A DNA stretch of 64,000 bases from Methylobacterium radiotolerans JCM 2831 (lineage in GTDB: Bacteria > Pseudomonadota > Alphaproteobacteria > Rhizobiales > Beijerinckiaceae), in assembly GCF_000019725.1 (NCBI RefSeq), contig NC_010505.1:3631001-3695000 (forward strand), given 5' to 3'. The notes beneath the pieces were generated by a model. It saw only the letters and a list, made by a program, of their open reading frames with translations. It did not search any database and was not told the origin of the DNA. Positions 1-9,655 of the stretch are shown here, one piece after another; the stretch's first letter is position 1, and each line of letters starts with the position of its first letter. The position numbers and the translations under genes are program-made.

Positions 1-1526
1 GGCACGTCGCCTGGAGCCTGGTGGTGCCGCTCTCCCTGCACACCATGAGCGATATCGTCCGCAACGGCTTCGCCCGCGTCCAGCGCTTCTCGACCGAGTG
101 GCACGCCAACACCTTCTCGGGCTCGACCGTCCGGAAGATCTCCCGCGGCATGTGGGCGATCGACGGGCTCAACGACACGCTGCTGCTGTCGCTCCTGCCC
201 GCGCTCGTCGTCCTGGTGGGCACGGCCCTCGTGCTCGGCCTGCACTGGCCGGCCCTCGGCGCGACGGTCGCGATCGGCGCGGGCGCCTATATCGGCGCGA
301 CCGTCCTCCTCGCGACCCGCGTCATCGCGCCCGCGGCCGCCCTGTCGAACGCCCTCGACACCCGCCTCGGCGGCGCGCTGAGCGACGCGATCGGCAACAA
401 CGCCGTCGTCAAGGCCTTCGGCGCGGAGACGCGGGAGGAGGCGCGGCTCGGCCGGCTGCTGGGGAAGTGGCAGCGGCGGACCCGGCGCACGTGGATGATC
501 GTCACCTGGGGCGGCACCGGCCAGCTCGGGCTGCTGCTCGTCCTGCGCACCGTCATCGTCGCCATCGCCCTGTGGCTGTGGTGGCGGGAGCGGGCGAGCC
601 CGGGCGACGTCGCCTACGTCCTGACCTCGACCTTCGTGGTGCACGGCTACCTCCGCGACATCGGCGGCCACATCAACCACCTGCAGCGGGCCATCAACGA
701 GATGGAGGAGCTGGTCGCCCTGGAGGCCGAACCCGTCGGCGTCGCGGACCGCCCCGGCGCGGTTCCACTCGCGGTCGCGGGCGGGGCGATCCGCTTCGAG
801 GCCGTGCGCTTCCACTACGGCGACCACACGCGGCCCCTCTACGACGGGCTGACCGTCGCGATTCCGGCCGGCCAGCGGGTCGGACTGGTGGGGCGCTCGG
901 GCTCCGGCAAGACGACCTTCGTCAAGCTGATCCAGCGGCTCTACGACGTGTCGGGCGGGCGCGTGACGATCGACGGACAGGACGTGGCGTCGGCGAGCCA
1001 GGCGAGCCTGCGGGCGCAGGTCGCCATCGTGCCCCAGGAACCGGTGCTGTTCCACCGCTCCCTGGCCGAGAACATCGCCTACGCCCGGCCCGGCGCCTCG
1101 GCCCGGGAGATCGAGCGGGCGGCGCGCCTCGCCAACGCGCACGACTTCATCGCGCGGCTGCCGAAGGGCTACGCCACGCCGGTGGGCGAGCGCGGCGTCA
1201 AGCTGTCGGGCGGCGAGCGCCAGCGGGTGGCGCTGGCCCGCGCCTTCCTGGCGGACGCGCCGATCCTGATCCTCGACGAGGCGACATCCAGCCTGGATTC
1301 GGAATCGGAGGCGCTGGTGCAGGAGGCCATGGCGCGGCTGATGCGCGGGCGCACCGCCATCGTCATCGCTCACCGGCTGTCGACGGTGCGGGCCCTCGAC
1401 CGCATCCTCGTCTTCGACCGCGGCCGCGTCGTCGAGGACGGGTCGCACGCCGCCCTGATGCGCCGCCCGGACGGGGCCTACCGCGCCCTGTTCGAGCGGC
1501 AATCGGACCTCGCGGAGAGCGCGTGA
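1..1526 (+). CDS. ABC exporter, fused permease and ATPase (5' partial)
   Basis: Membrane exporter half-transporter of the MsbA/ABCB type. The reading frame is open to the first base of the window, so the N-terminus with the first membrane helices is missing. Visible in order: membrane helices around 180-330 and 500-590, then a nucleotide-binding domain with Walker A GRSGSGKTT, Q-loop VPQEPVLF, signature LSGGERQR, Walker B ILILDEATSSLD and H-loop IAHRLST. All catalytic residues of the ATPase are present. The substrate cannot be told; such exporters carry lipids, drugs or peptides. A small overlapping frame follows at the stop codon. Confidence 0.93.
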   Translation, partial: HVAWSLVVPLSLHTMSDIVRNGFARVQRFSTEWHANTFSGSTVRKISRGMWAIDGLNDTLLLSLLPALVVLVGTALVLGLHWPALGATVAIGAGAYIGATVLLATRVIAPAAALSNALDTRLGGALSDAIGNNAVVKAFGAETREEARLGRLLGKWQRRTRRTWMIVTWGGTGQLGLLLVLRTVIVAIALWLWWRERASPGDVAYVLTSTFVVHGYLRDIGGHINHLQRAINEMEELVALEAEPVGVADRPGAVPLAVAGGAIRFEAVRFHYGDHTRPLYDGLTVAIPAGQRVGLVGRSGSGKTTFVKLIQRLYDVSGGRVTIDGQDVASASQASLRAQVAIVPQEPVLFHRSLAENIAYARPGASAREIERAARLANAHDFIARLPKGYATPVGERGVKLSGGERQRVALARAFLADAPILILDEATSSLDSESEALVQEAMARLMRGRTAIVIAHRLSTVRALDRILVFDRGRVVEDGSHAALMRRPDGAYRALFERQSDLAESA

Positions 1527-1720
1527 GGATCCGGTTCCTCCGCGGCCGGGCGCGCGCCCGCAGCCCGGCCGCGGAGCGGATCTTCGCGCGCCGGACCCGG
1601 ATCGACACGGCCGGCGCGGGCGCCTCCCTCGACGCCGGGGAGCCGGTGGACGCCGACTATCGCGCCGGAGCGGAGATCGTCGGCGTCACGGCGCGCGCAT
1701 CGGCGCGAGCTGCACGCTGA
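1523..1720 (+). CDS. Possible small Arg/Ala-rich protein
   Basis: A 65-codon frame starts with GTG overlapping the stop of the ABC exporter (GTGA), an arrangement typical of coupled translation. The product is rich in Arg and Ala, with no signal peptide, membrane segment or family I recognise. At this G+C content open frames of this size arise easily by chance, so the overlap is the only support. Beyond it, up to the YfdX-like gene, I see only a 32-codon frame at 1791-1889 with nothing in its favour. Confidence 0.2.
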   Translation: MRIRFLRGRARARSPAAERIFARRTRIDTAGAGASLDAGEPVDADYRAGAEIVGVTARASARAAR

Positions 1721-1879
1721 TGCGCCACCCCGGGGCCGTCCTGGGCGGCACCCGCCGCGCCTGCCCCGACGCCCCGACGCGCACGGCCTCATGGCACCGG
1801 CCCTGCTGGCGCTGCTGAACGCGCGCGCCGGCCGCTTCCCGCCGCGCCGAGCCCCCACGGCCAGCGCCCGGCGCATTGC

Positions 1880-1997
1880 CGTTTTTTAATCCTTCGGTCA
1901 TGCGACCAAATGATGGCTGATCTATTATCTGAACACGGAATGAATGAGGCCAATGCAGATGAAGGCCTTATCTCCGGCACCAGAGGGAGATATTATC
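1880..1997 (+). promoter_or_regulatory. AT-rich leader of the YfdX-like gene
   Basis: This stretch is clearly richer in A+T than its surroundings (a run of six T at about 1881-1886, then several A/T-rich hexamers) and lies directly upstream of the signal-peptide gene. A purine-rich Shine-Dalgarno sequence (AGAGGGA, about 1982-1988) precedes the ATG by about nine bases. It probably holds the promoter, but I cannot place a -35/-10 pair with confidence. Confidence 0.35.
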
Positions 1998-2795
1998 ATG
2001 TCCTATCGCAAATCTATGGCTGCGGCTCTCGTGCTCACCACAATCCTCGGTGGAACTGCCTACGCGGCGGAGCAGGCCGTCCAGAACAACGGCACGCAGA
2101 TCAGCGCGAGCCAGGCGGCGGTCGACAAGGATGTCGGCAAGCTCTCGAAGGACGGCGCGCAGGGCTTCAGAGATCTTCAGCTCACCCGGCTCGCGATCTT
2201 CGAGGCCAACCCGAGTCAGGCCAAGGACATGATCGCCAAGGCGCAGGCCGCCTTCGCGAAGGCCAAGACCGACGACGCGGTGTTCACCAAGGCCGAGGCC
2301 GATCTCAAGTCGCCCGCCGACATGGCCGCCCACAAGGCGACCGCGCCAAGCGACAAGACCGACGCCAAGGCTGATACCAAGGCGGCCTCCAAGGAGCAGG
2401 TGGCCTGGGTTCCGGTCGACGCGCAGCTGACCCTCGGCGACGACTTCGTGGCCACGCCCGCCAAGGCCTCCGCGGTGACCGAGGCGAACAAGAACCTCGC
2501 CCAGGGCGACCAGAAGGGCGCCCTGGAGAAGCTCAAGCTCGCCCACGTCGACGTCAACTTTACCATGGCGGTCCTGCCCCTGAACAAGACCATCACCGAC
2601 GTCGATCAGGCCGCGACGCTGATCAATCAGGGCAAGTATTATGAGGCGAACGCCGCCCTGAAGTCGGCCCAGGACAACATGCGCTTCGACGTGATCGACG
2701 CGATCGCGGTGCCCCAGAAGGCGACCGCCGCCACGGCCGACAAGGGCGCGCCACAGGCCACCGGCACGACCGCGGGCGCCAAGACCAGCAAGTGA
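1998..2795 (+). CDS. YfdX-family periplasmic protein
   Basis: 265 residues. A Sec signal peptide ends near residue 24 (cleavage after AYA). The mature part shows the YfdX pattern: an N-terminal helical half with DKDVGKLSKDGAQGFRDLQL, a Lys/Asp/Ala-rich linker around residues 105-130, and a second half with VPVDAQLTLGDDF and a C-terminal helical region containing INQGKYYEANAALKSAQ. E. coli YfdX is induced through the EvgS/EvgA acid and drug response and has no settled biochemical role; alphaproteobacteria often carry several copies. The ATG at 1998 is chosen over earlier in-frame starts because of the AGAGGGA site and because the signal peptide begins there. Confidence 0.85.
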   Translation: MSYRKSMAAALVLTTILGGTAYAAEQAVQNNGTQISASQAAVDKDVGKLSKDGAQGFRDLQLTRLAIFEANPSQAKDMIAKAQAAFAKAKTDDAVFTKAEADLKSPADMAAHKATAPSDKTDAKADTKAASKEQVAWVPVDAQLTLGDDFVATPAKASAVTEANKNLAQGDQKGALEKLKLAHVDVNFTMAVLPLNKTITDVDQAATLINQGKYYEANAALKSAQDNMRFDVIDAIAVPQKATAATADKGAPQATGTTAGAKTSK

Positions 2796-2867
2796 CCGAC
2801 CGCCGAGGACGGCCGCGCCCGACGGATCTCGGGCGCGGCCCGGTCGGCGCGCACAAGGGAGGGCTCC

Positions 2868-3221
2868 GTGCGGCGATTCTGGATCTCGACCATCCTGGGA
2901 CTCGAGCTGCTCCTCGGCGGAACCCCGGCGGCCTCCGCCCGGACGGCGGGCGTTCCGCACTTCAACATCCGGGCGATCTGCGCGCCGGAGCACCGGGCGG
3001 GATCCAACGCCGTCGATCGGGCGAGCTACCGGGGTTGCCTGTCCGACGAGGCCGCCGCGCGGCGCACCCTGATCAAGCGCTGGCCGACGTTCGACGTGGC
3101 GGAGCGCCGGACCTGCGCTGCGGAGAGCCAGATCGGCGGCGCCCCCTCCTACGTGGCGATGCTGACCTGCGTGCAGCTCGGGAGCGACGCCCTGCCGATC
3201 AACCCGTCGGGTCCGCCGTGA
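2868..3221 (+). CDS. Small secreted cysteine-containing protein
   Basis: 117 residues starting at GTG, with a strong Shine-Dalgarno AAGGGAGGG just upstream. A signal peptide covers about residues 1-25 (hydrophobic core ILGLELLLGG, cleavage near ASA). The mature part has four cysteines (in AICAPEH, RGCLSDE, RTCAAES and LTCVQLG), an even number fitting two disulfides in the periplasm. I do not recognise a characterised family. It sits 72 bases after the YfdX-like gene in the same direction and may be co-transcribed with it. Confidence 0.7.
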   Translation: MRRFWISTILGLELLLGGTPAASARTAGVPHFNIRAICAPEHRAGSNAVDRASYRGCLSDEAAARRTLIKRWPTFDVAERRTCAAESQIGGAPSYVAMLTCVQLGSDALPINPSGPP

Positions 3222-3330
3222 GACGGCACCATCCACGCGGCAGACCGGATCGCACGTCCGTGATCCGCGCAAGTGGAACCGGCGATATCTCCAAGACGTC
3301 TCGCACTGTCAATTGAATGGAGGAGGCATC

Positions 3331-3534
3331 ATGTTCCAGACTACGGCGCGCGCTGCACTTTGCCTGGCCTGTCTCTGGTCGGTCACGCCGGCCCTGGCGG
3401 CCCCGAAGGAGTTGCCCCAGGGCAAGCGCGACGAGATGTCGATGAAGGACACCAAGCACGAGGTGGTGATGCAGCGGAAGGAGAATAAGGAAGCCAACAA
3501 GAACGTCGACAGCCTCATCACGAACCGCAAGTGA
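3331..3534 (+). CDS. Small exported highly charged protein
   Basis: 67 residues. The ATG at 3331 follows a perfect GGAGG by about nine bases; an in-frame ATG at 3313 lies before that site and is unlikely. A signal peptide of about 23 residues ends at ALA. The mature part is short, Lys/Glu-rich and helical in character (MKDTKHEVVMQRKENKEANK). No known family. It is the third consecutive small exported protein after the YfdX-like gene. Confidence 0.6.
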   Translation: MFQTTARAALCLACLWSVTPALAAPKELPQGKRDEMSMKDTKHEVVMQRKENKEANKNVDSLITNRK

Positions 3535-3611
3535 GCGGGCGCGCCCACGCCGACGACTGACTGTCTTTCTGTCCGAGAGGAGCACCGGACGCGGCGCACC
3601 TCTCCTGGCGG

Positions 3612-3630
3612 TCCCGGGCCTGGCCCGGGA
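3612..3630. terminator. Inverted repeat after the small secreted genes
   Basis: A near-uninterrupted palindrome (arms TCCCGGGC and GCCCGGGA around CTG) about 78 bases past the last small secreted gene. There is no T-run after it on either strand, so termination is uncertain. Confidence 0.25.
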
Positions 3631-3756
3631 TCGCCCGCGCGCGGTGCTCCGTCATCGCGATCCTGCGCGCCGTCCTCGCGTCGTCGAGTGGTCACGGGGC
3701 CGGGCCTTGGCGTAGGAACGGGGTCCGGGCGCGACGCCGCCGCAGGAGCCAGCGCC

Positions 3757-3780
3757 ATGCCGGGTCGGACACCGCCGTGA
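3757..3780 (+). other. Seven-codon leader frame overlapping the kinase start
   Basis: An ATG at 3757 with its own AGGAG site (about 3743-3747) opens a frame encoding MPGRTPP, whose TGA overlaps the GTG start of the histidine kinase (GTGA). The only good Shine-Dalgarno site nearby belongs to this mini-frame, not to the kinase, which suggests translational coupling. Confidence 0.4.
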
Positions 3781-5240
3781 CGGCCTACAGCCTGCGCGCC
3801 CGGCTGCTCGCGCTCTGGGTCCTGCTGCTCGCCTCCGCGGCCGCGACCGCCTACCTGATGCTCGGCGTCTACGACCAGTCGACGGGTGTCCAGGTGGCGC
3901 AGGCCGACCTCGCGGTCGGGCGGGCCTGCCGCGAGATCATCGACCGGTACGCCGCCCTGGTCCGGGCCCGCGGCAAGGGTAGCGCAGAGGCCGACCTGGT
4001 CGGCACCCTGTCGACCGCGCTGGCGCGCTTCCCGGGCCTCGAGGGCGGGATCTGGAGCGCCGCCCGCGGATCCGTGGCCTACGCCTATCCGACCTACGAG
4101 GGATCCGGGCCGAAGACCGACTTTCCGGCGGCCGAGCGCGACGCCATCGCGGCGCTGAACGCGCAGGCGCTGCGGGTCGACCACGCGATCTCGGAGCGCC
4201 GGCCGAGCCGGACCCAGGTCCTGATGCTCCAGGCCTGTCCCCTTCACGGGCCGGAGGCCGGCCTGACCGCGTGGTCGATGACGCGCGCGCACGTCAACGA
4301 CGGCCCCACCTACACGCGCTTCCTCGCGGGCCTCGGCTTCCTGGCCGTGACGGTGCTCGGATCGGCCGCGTTCCTGAGCTGGTTCCTGTACGGGTTCTCA
4401 GGGCGGATCGCCCGGCTGGAGGCCGCGCTCGCCGCGCCGCGCCCGGACGGCCAGGATCTGCCCCATCTCGACCGCACCGGCGAGCGCGAACTCGACCGGC
4501 TGGTGGACGCCCTGAACGCCGCCGGCGGGCGGCTGCGGGAGGCTCAGGCGCGCATCGTGGCGACCGAGCGACTGGCCGCCGTCGGCCGGCTGGCGGCGAG
4601 CGTCGCCCACGAGATCCGCAATCCCATCGCGGCGATGCGCCTGAAAGCCGAGAACGCCCTGGTCAGCGGCGATCCCCACCGGACCGCCGCCGCCCTCGAG
4701 GCGGTGCTCGGCCAGATCGCCCGGGTCGACACGCTGCTGCGCGACCTCCTCAACCTGACCCAGGCGCGGCCGCTCAACCGGATGCCCACGCCGGTAGAGC
4801 CGCTCCTGGCCGAGTGCGCGCACCTGCACGAGGAGCTGGCGAGCGCGCGGTCGGTCCGGATCGCGGTCGCCGCCGACGGGCTGCCCGCCACGGACCATCC
4901 GCATCTCGACCGGGCGCAGATCGCCCGGGCCGTCGACAACCTGCTGCTGAACGCCCTGCAGCACGCGCCGCCGGGCGGCCGGATCCGCCTCGGTGCCGAG
5001 CGGGCGACGGTCGACGGCGCGCTGCGGCTGCGCCTCAGCGTCGCCGATACCGGCGCCGGCGTCGATCCGGTGATCCGCGCCGGCCTGTTCGAGCCGTTCG
5101 TCACCGGCCGGCCCGACGGGACCGGCCTCGGGCTCGCGATCGTGCGCGAGATCGCCCTGGCCCATCGGGGCGAGGCGAGGCTGGTCGAGGGCGCTCCGGA
5201 GACCACCTTTGTCCTGGACCTGCCATGGCAACCATCCTGA
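3777..5240 (+). CDS. Sensor histidine kinase of a sigma-54 two-component pair
   Basis: 487 residues, inner membrane. Helix 1 lies at about 10-28 and helix 2 at about 180-202, enclosing a roughly 150-residue periplasmic sensor; a HAMP-like linker follows. The dimerisation domain has SVAHEIRNPIAAMRLK with phospho-acceptor His278, and the ATPase domain has NLLLNALQHAPPGG (N box), DTGAGVDP (G1) and GTGLGLAIV (G2). The architecture matches the NtrB/DctB-like kinases that partner sigma-54 activators, and the next gene, overlapping by 16 bases, is one. The ligand is unknown. The GTG start is set by overlap with a mini-frame; no good ribosome site belongs to it directly. Confidence 0.92.
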   Translation: MTAYSLRARLLALWVLLLASAAATAYLMLGVYDQSTGVQVAQADLAVGRACREIIDRYAALVRARGKGSAEADLVGTLSTALARFPGLEGGIWSAARGSVAYAYPTYEGSGPKTDFPAAERDAIAALNAQALRVDHAISERRPSRTQVLMLQACPLHGPEAGLTAWSMTRAHVNDGPTYTRFLAGLGFLAVTVLGSAAFLSWFLYGFSGRIARLEAALAAPRPDGQDLPHLDRTGERELDRLVDALNAAGGRLREAQARIVATERLAAVGRLAASVAHEIRNPIAAMRLKAENALVSGDPHRTAAALEAVLGQIARVDTLLRDLLNLTQARPLNRMPTPVEPLLAECAHLHEELASARSVRIAVAADGLPATDHPHLDRAQIARAVDNLLLNALQHAPPGGRIRLGAERATVDGALRLRLSVADTGAGVDPVIRAGLFEPFVTGRPDGTGLGLAIVREIALAHRGEARLVEGAPETTFVLDLPWQPS

Positions 5241-6625
5241 TCGTCGACGACGACAGAGCCCTGCGCGACGGGCTCGCCGAGACGGTGACCGATCTCGGGC
5301 ACACCGCGCTCCCGGTCGCCTCCGGCTCGGAGGCCCTGGCGCGGCTGGCCGAGGGTCCGGTGGCGGCGGTGCTCCTCGACCTGCGCATGCCCGGCGCCCT
5401 CGACGGCATGGCCACGCTCGAGCGGATCCGCGCCCTGCCGGAGCCGCCCCCCGTGACGGTGCTGACGGCCTTCGCGAGCCCGGCCAACACCATCGAGGCG
5501 ATGCGCCTGGGGGCGCACGACCACCTGACCAAGCCGATCGGCCGGGCCGATCTCGCCGCCGCCCTCGACGCGATGCTGCGCGACGCCCGCTGCGATCCCG
5601 GCAGCGCCGCCCCGCCGCCGGGCCACCCGGTCCTGATCGGGTCGAGCGCGGGCATGCGGAAGGTCCAGAAGACCATCGGCCTCGTCGCCGACAGCGCCTC
5701 CACGATCCTGATCCAGGGCGAGACCGGCACCGGCAAGGAGGAGGTCGCCCGGGCCCTCCACGCCTTCTCGCGGCGCCGCGCGCGGCCGTTCATCCCGGTG
5801 AACTGCGCGGCGATCCCCGCCGACGCGCTGGAGAGCGAGCTCTTCGGCCATGTCCGGGGCGCCTTCGCCGGGGCGGCCTCGGACCGCGCCGGCGCCTTCC
5901 ACGAGGCCGAGGGCGGCACCCTGTTCCTGGACGAGATCGGCGACATGCCGGCGGCGATGCAGGCCAAGATCCTGCGGGTGATCCAGGACTGCGTCGTCAC
6001 CCCGCTGGGTGGCCGGTCCGCCCGGGTCGATGTCCGGCTCGTGGCGGCGACGCATCGCGACCTGCCGGCGCTGGTCGCCGAGGGCACGTTCCGCGCCGAC
6101 CTGTACTACCGGCTGAACGTCGTGCCGATCGCCCTGCCGCCCCTGCGCGAGCGGCTGGCCGACATCGTGCCGCTCGCCGAGCACTTCCTGGCCCCCTCCG
6201 GCAAGCGCCTGAGCGGCGGTGCCGCCTCGCGCCTGCTCGCCTACGAGTGGCCCGGCAACGTCCGCGAGCTGCGCAACGTCGTGGAGCGGGCCGCCGTGCT
6301 GGTGCGCGGCGGCGTGATCGCGGCCGAGGCCATCGATCTGCCGGCCGCGCGGCCCGAGCGGCGCGGCGACGACGCGGTGACGGACGGGCTCGCCGGCGAC
6401 CTGCCGGGCGCCGTGGCCCACCTGGAGCGGACCCTGATCGCCGCCGCGCTCCGCGAGGCCGACGGCAACCGCGCCCGGGCCGCCCGCCGGCTCGGCATCC
6501 AGCGGCAGCTCCTCTACGCCAAGATCGAGCGCTACGGCCTCGCCGCGCCGGGGATCGATCTGTCGGAAGAGACGACAGATGCTGTCGGAAATCCCGACGC
6601 TTCGGCGGGCACCGACCCGGCCTGA
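5225..6625 (+). CDS. Sigma-54-dependent response regulator, altered GAFTGA loop
   Basis: 466 residues, cytoplasmic transcription activator. Receiver domain at residues 1-125 with acidic pocket DDD (8-10), phospho-acceptor Asp52 in LDLRMPG and a Lys in TKPIG. AAA+ domain follows: Walker A GETGTGKE (165-172), Walker B GGTLFLDEIGD, and arginine fingers expected around YRLNVVPIALPPLRER. A Fis-type helix-turn-helix ends the protein (NRARAARRLGIQRQLLYAKI). The loop that contacts sigma-54 reads GAFAGA (residues 212-217) instead of GAFTGA; the conserved Thr is Ala. Translation is probably coupled to the kinase gene (16-base overlap). Confidence 0.93.
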   Translation: MATILIVDDDRALRDGLAETVTDLGHTALPVASGSEALARLAEGPVAAVLLDLRMPGALDGMATLERIRALPEPPPVTVLTAFASPANTIEAMRLGAHDHLTKPIGRADLAAALDAMLRDARCDPGSAAPPPGHPVLIGSSAGMRKVQKTIGLVADSASTILIQGETGTGKEEVARALHAFSRRRARPFIPVNCAAIPADALESELFGHVRGAFAGAASDRAGAFHEAEGGTLFLDEIGDMPAAMQAKILRVIQDCVVTPLGGRSARVDVRLVAATHRDLPALVAEGTFRADLYYRLNVVPIALPPLRERLADIVPLAEHFLAPSGKRLSGGAASRLLAYEWPGNVRELRNVVERAAVLVRGGVIAAEAIDLPAARPERRGDDAVTDGLAGDLPGAVAHLERTLIAAALREADGNRARAARRLGIQRQLLYAKIERYGLAAPGIDLSEETTDAVGNPDASAGTDPA

Positions 6626-6772
6626 GGCCCATCGGGCCGGAGAATCGTTCACATCCCGCGTGAGGTCCCGGCGGCGCGGGAACCGATGGCGCGCGCGGGC
6701 GTCGAGCCCCGCGTGCGACGGCGCGGCCCGGATCGGAGCCGCGCCGTCCGTCGGTCGGGGGATCGCGGCAGG

Positions 6773-8092
6773 ATGAACAGCATCGAGACGGGCGCCCGCG
6801 GCGCCGGCAGCCGGACGCCCTCGGCCAAGGCCCTGCGCGGCCTCGACGCGCTCAACTTCTTCCTGGCCGACGTGCGCGACGGCCTCGGCCCCTACCTCGC
6901 CATCTACCTGATCGCCGTGCGCGGCCCGGACCAGGGCTGGAACGAGGCCACGACCGGCCTCGTGATGACGATCGCGGGCATTCTCGGCCTCGTGGCGCAG
7001 ACGCCCGCCGGCGCGCTGATCGACGCCACCAACCACAAGCGCGCGGTGGTGATCGGCGGCGCCATCGCGGTGACGGCCAGCTGCCTCGTCCTGCCGTTCA
7101 TCACGAACTTCTACCTCGTCACCGCCACCCAATCGATCGCCCACGTCGCCGGGACGATCTTCCCGCCGGCGCTGGCCGCGATCACGCTGGGCCTCGTCGG
7201 GCCGAAGATGTTCGCCAAGCGGATCGGCCGGAACGAGGGCTTCAACCACGCCGGCAACGCGGTCTCGGCCGCCGTAGCGGGCGGACTCGCCTACTTCTTC
7301 GGACCGGTGGTGGTGTTCTGGCTCATGGGCATCCTGGCGGCGCTGTCGATCGGCGCCATGCTGATGGTGCCGGCCGACGCCATCGACAACGACCTCGCCC
7401 GGGGCATGACCGAGGACGAGGAGCAGGCGCAGGAGAAGCCCTCCGGCCTCGCCACCCTGCTGCAGAACCGGGCGCTCCTGATCTTCGCGGTGCTCTGCGC
7501 GATCTTCCACCTCGCCAACGCGGCGATGCTGACCTCGGTGGGCCAGCTCCTGACGCACGTCTCGGGCAAGGACCACGCGACCTCGCTGATCGCGGTCTGC
7601 ATCGTGGCGGCGCAGTGCGTGATGGTGCCGGTGGCGATCTTCGTGGGCGCGAAGGCCGACGTGATCGGCCGCAAGCCGATCTTCCTCACCGCCTTCGGCA
7701 TCCTGGCGCTGCGCGGCGTCCTCTACACGCTGTCGGACAACCCGTTCTGGCTGGTGGGCGTCCAGCTCCTCGACGGAATCGGCGCCGGCGTCTACGGTGC
7801 GCTGTTCCCGATCGTGGTCGCGGACCTGACCCGCGGCGGCGGCCGGTTCAACGCGGCCCAGGGCGCCGTGGCGACGGCCCAGGGCATCGGCGCCTCCCTG
7901 AGCGCGACGCTCGCCGGCGTGATCATCGTGTCGGCGGGCTACGCCACCGCCTTCCTGGCGCTGGCGGCGATCGCGGCGCTCGGCTTCGTCCTCTACCTCG
8001 CGCTGATGCCCGAGACCCGCGACGCGGAGCGCGCGGGCAGCGAGCCCGAGAGCGGCGCCGGCATGCCGCCGGCCGTGCCGGCGAGCGCCTGA
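6773..8092 (+). CDS. Major facilitator superfamily transporter
   Basis: 439 residues with about 12 hydrophobic helices and a charged central cytoplasmic loop (TEDEEQAQEKPSG) between helices 6 and 7, as in 12-helix DHA1-type carriers. The N-terminus carries FLADVRDGLGPYLAIYL. Substrate not predictable. The ATG at 6773 is chosen because the upstream in-frame stretch is Arg-rich and unlike a membrane-protein start. It lies 147 bases downstream of the sigma-54 activator in the same direction, so it could be a target of that regulator, but I see no clear GG-N10-GC promoter. Confidence 0.88.
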   Translation: MNSIETGARGAGSRTPSAKALRGLDALNFFLADVRDGLGPYLAIYLIAVRGPDQGWNEATTGLVMTIAGILGLVAQTPAGALIDATNHKRAVVIGGAIAVTASCLVLPFITNFYLVTATQSIAHVAGTIFPPALAAITLGLVGPKMFAKRIGRNEGFNHAGNAVSAAVAGGLAYFFGPVVVFWLMGILAALSIGAMLMVPADAIDNDLARGMTEDEEQAQEKPSGLATLLQNRALLIFAVLCAIFHLANAAMLTSVGQLLTHVSGKDHATSLIAVCIVAAQCVMVPVAIFVGAKADVIGRKPIFLTAFGILALRGVLYTLSDNPFWLVGVQLLDGIGAGVYGALFPIVVADLTRGGGRFNAAQGAVATAQGIGASLSATLAGVIIVSAGYATAFLALAAIAALGFVLYLALMPETRDAERAGSEPESGAGMPPAVPASA

Positions 8093-8125
8093 GCGCCGCG
8101 ATCGGATATTGAGGCCGCGCTCAGG
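8088..8125. terminator. Hairpin spanning both stop codons of convergent genes
   Basis: A perfect 9-bp stem (CCTGAGCGC at 8088-8096 with GCGCTCAGG at 8117-8125, loop about 20 bases). The left arm contains the TGA of the MFS gene and the right arm the reverse-complement TGA of the leftward gene, so one structure could end transcripts from both sides. No T-run. Confidence 0.4.
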
Positions 8126-8363
8126 ACGCGGCGGCCAGCTCCGGCGCGGCCTGACTCGGCACGACTTCACCCGCCACGACTTCACCCGGCACGGTCGCCT
8201 CCGGCGGGGCCTTCCGCGAGACGTAGTAGATGTCGACGGCGCGCCAGAACGCCCCCTGCTCCTCCGTCGAGCGGCGCGCGAGGGACGTCTCGAGGATCGA
8301 CATCGCGGCCCGCGCGGGCTCGCTCCGCTCGAGTTCCTCGAGCAGGCCGGCGAGATGCAGCAT
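8121..8363 (-). CDS. Conserved small helical protein of unknown function
   Basis: 80 residues. The ATG at 8363 is chosen because a perfect GGAGGT lies seven bases upstream on this strand; ATG and TTG codons further up lack one. The first 55 residues look like an amphipathic helical bundle (LHLAGLLEELERSEPARAAM, then a segment with FWRAVDIYYVSRK). The C-terminal tail is Pro/Val/Glu-rich and includes a near-exact 15-base tandem repeat in the DNA (about 8158-8190) encoding GEVVAGEVV. No known family; cytoplasmic by lack of a signal peptide. Confidence 0.6.
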   Translation of the reverse strand: MLHLAGLLEELERSEPARAAMSILETSLARRSTEEQGAFWRAVDIYYVSRKAPPEATVPGEVVAGEVVPSQAAPELAAAS

Positions 8364-8416
8364 GGGGTCTACCTCCGAGCGGACAGCAACCGCCATCAAC
8401 GCCCGAGCTTGCGTAA

Positions 8417-9655
<1,239 letters not shown>

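Noticed and set aside
1791..1889. A 32-codon frame before the YfdX-like gene
   Set aside because: No ribosome site, no recognisable feature, and Arg/Pro/Ala-rich as expected by chance.
6626..6772. Search for a GG-N10-GC sigma-54 promoter before the MFS gene
   Set aside because: No match with the conserved spacing and flanks could be found, so no promoter is claimed.
4544..8185. A leftward open frame of over 1200 codons covering the kinase, activator and MFS genes
   Set aside because: It is antisense to three well-supported genes; its product is Arg/Gly/His/Asp-rich low-complexity sequence typical of high-G+C mirror frames.
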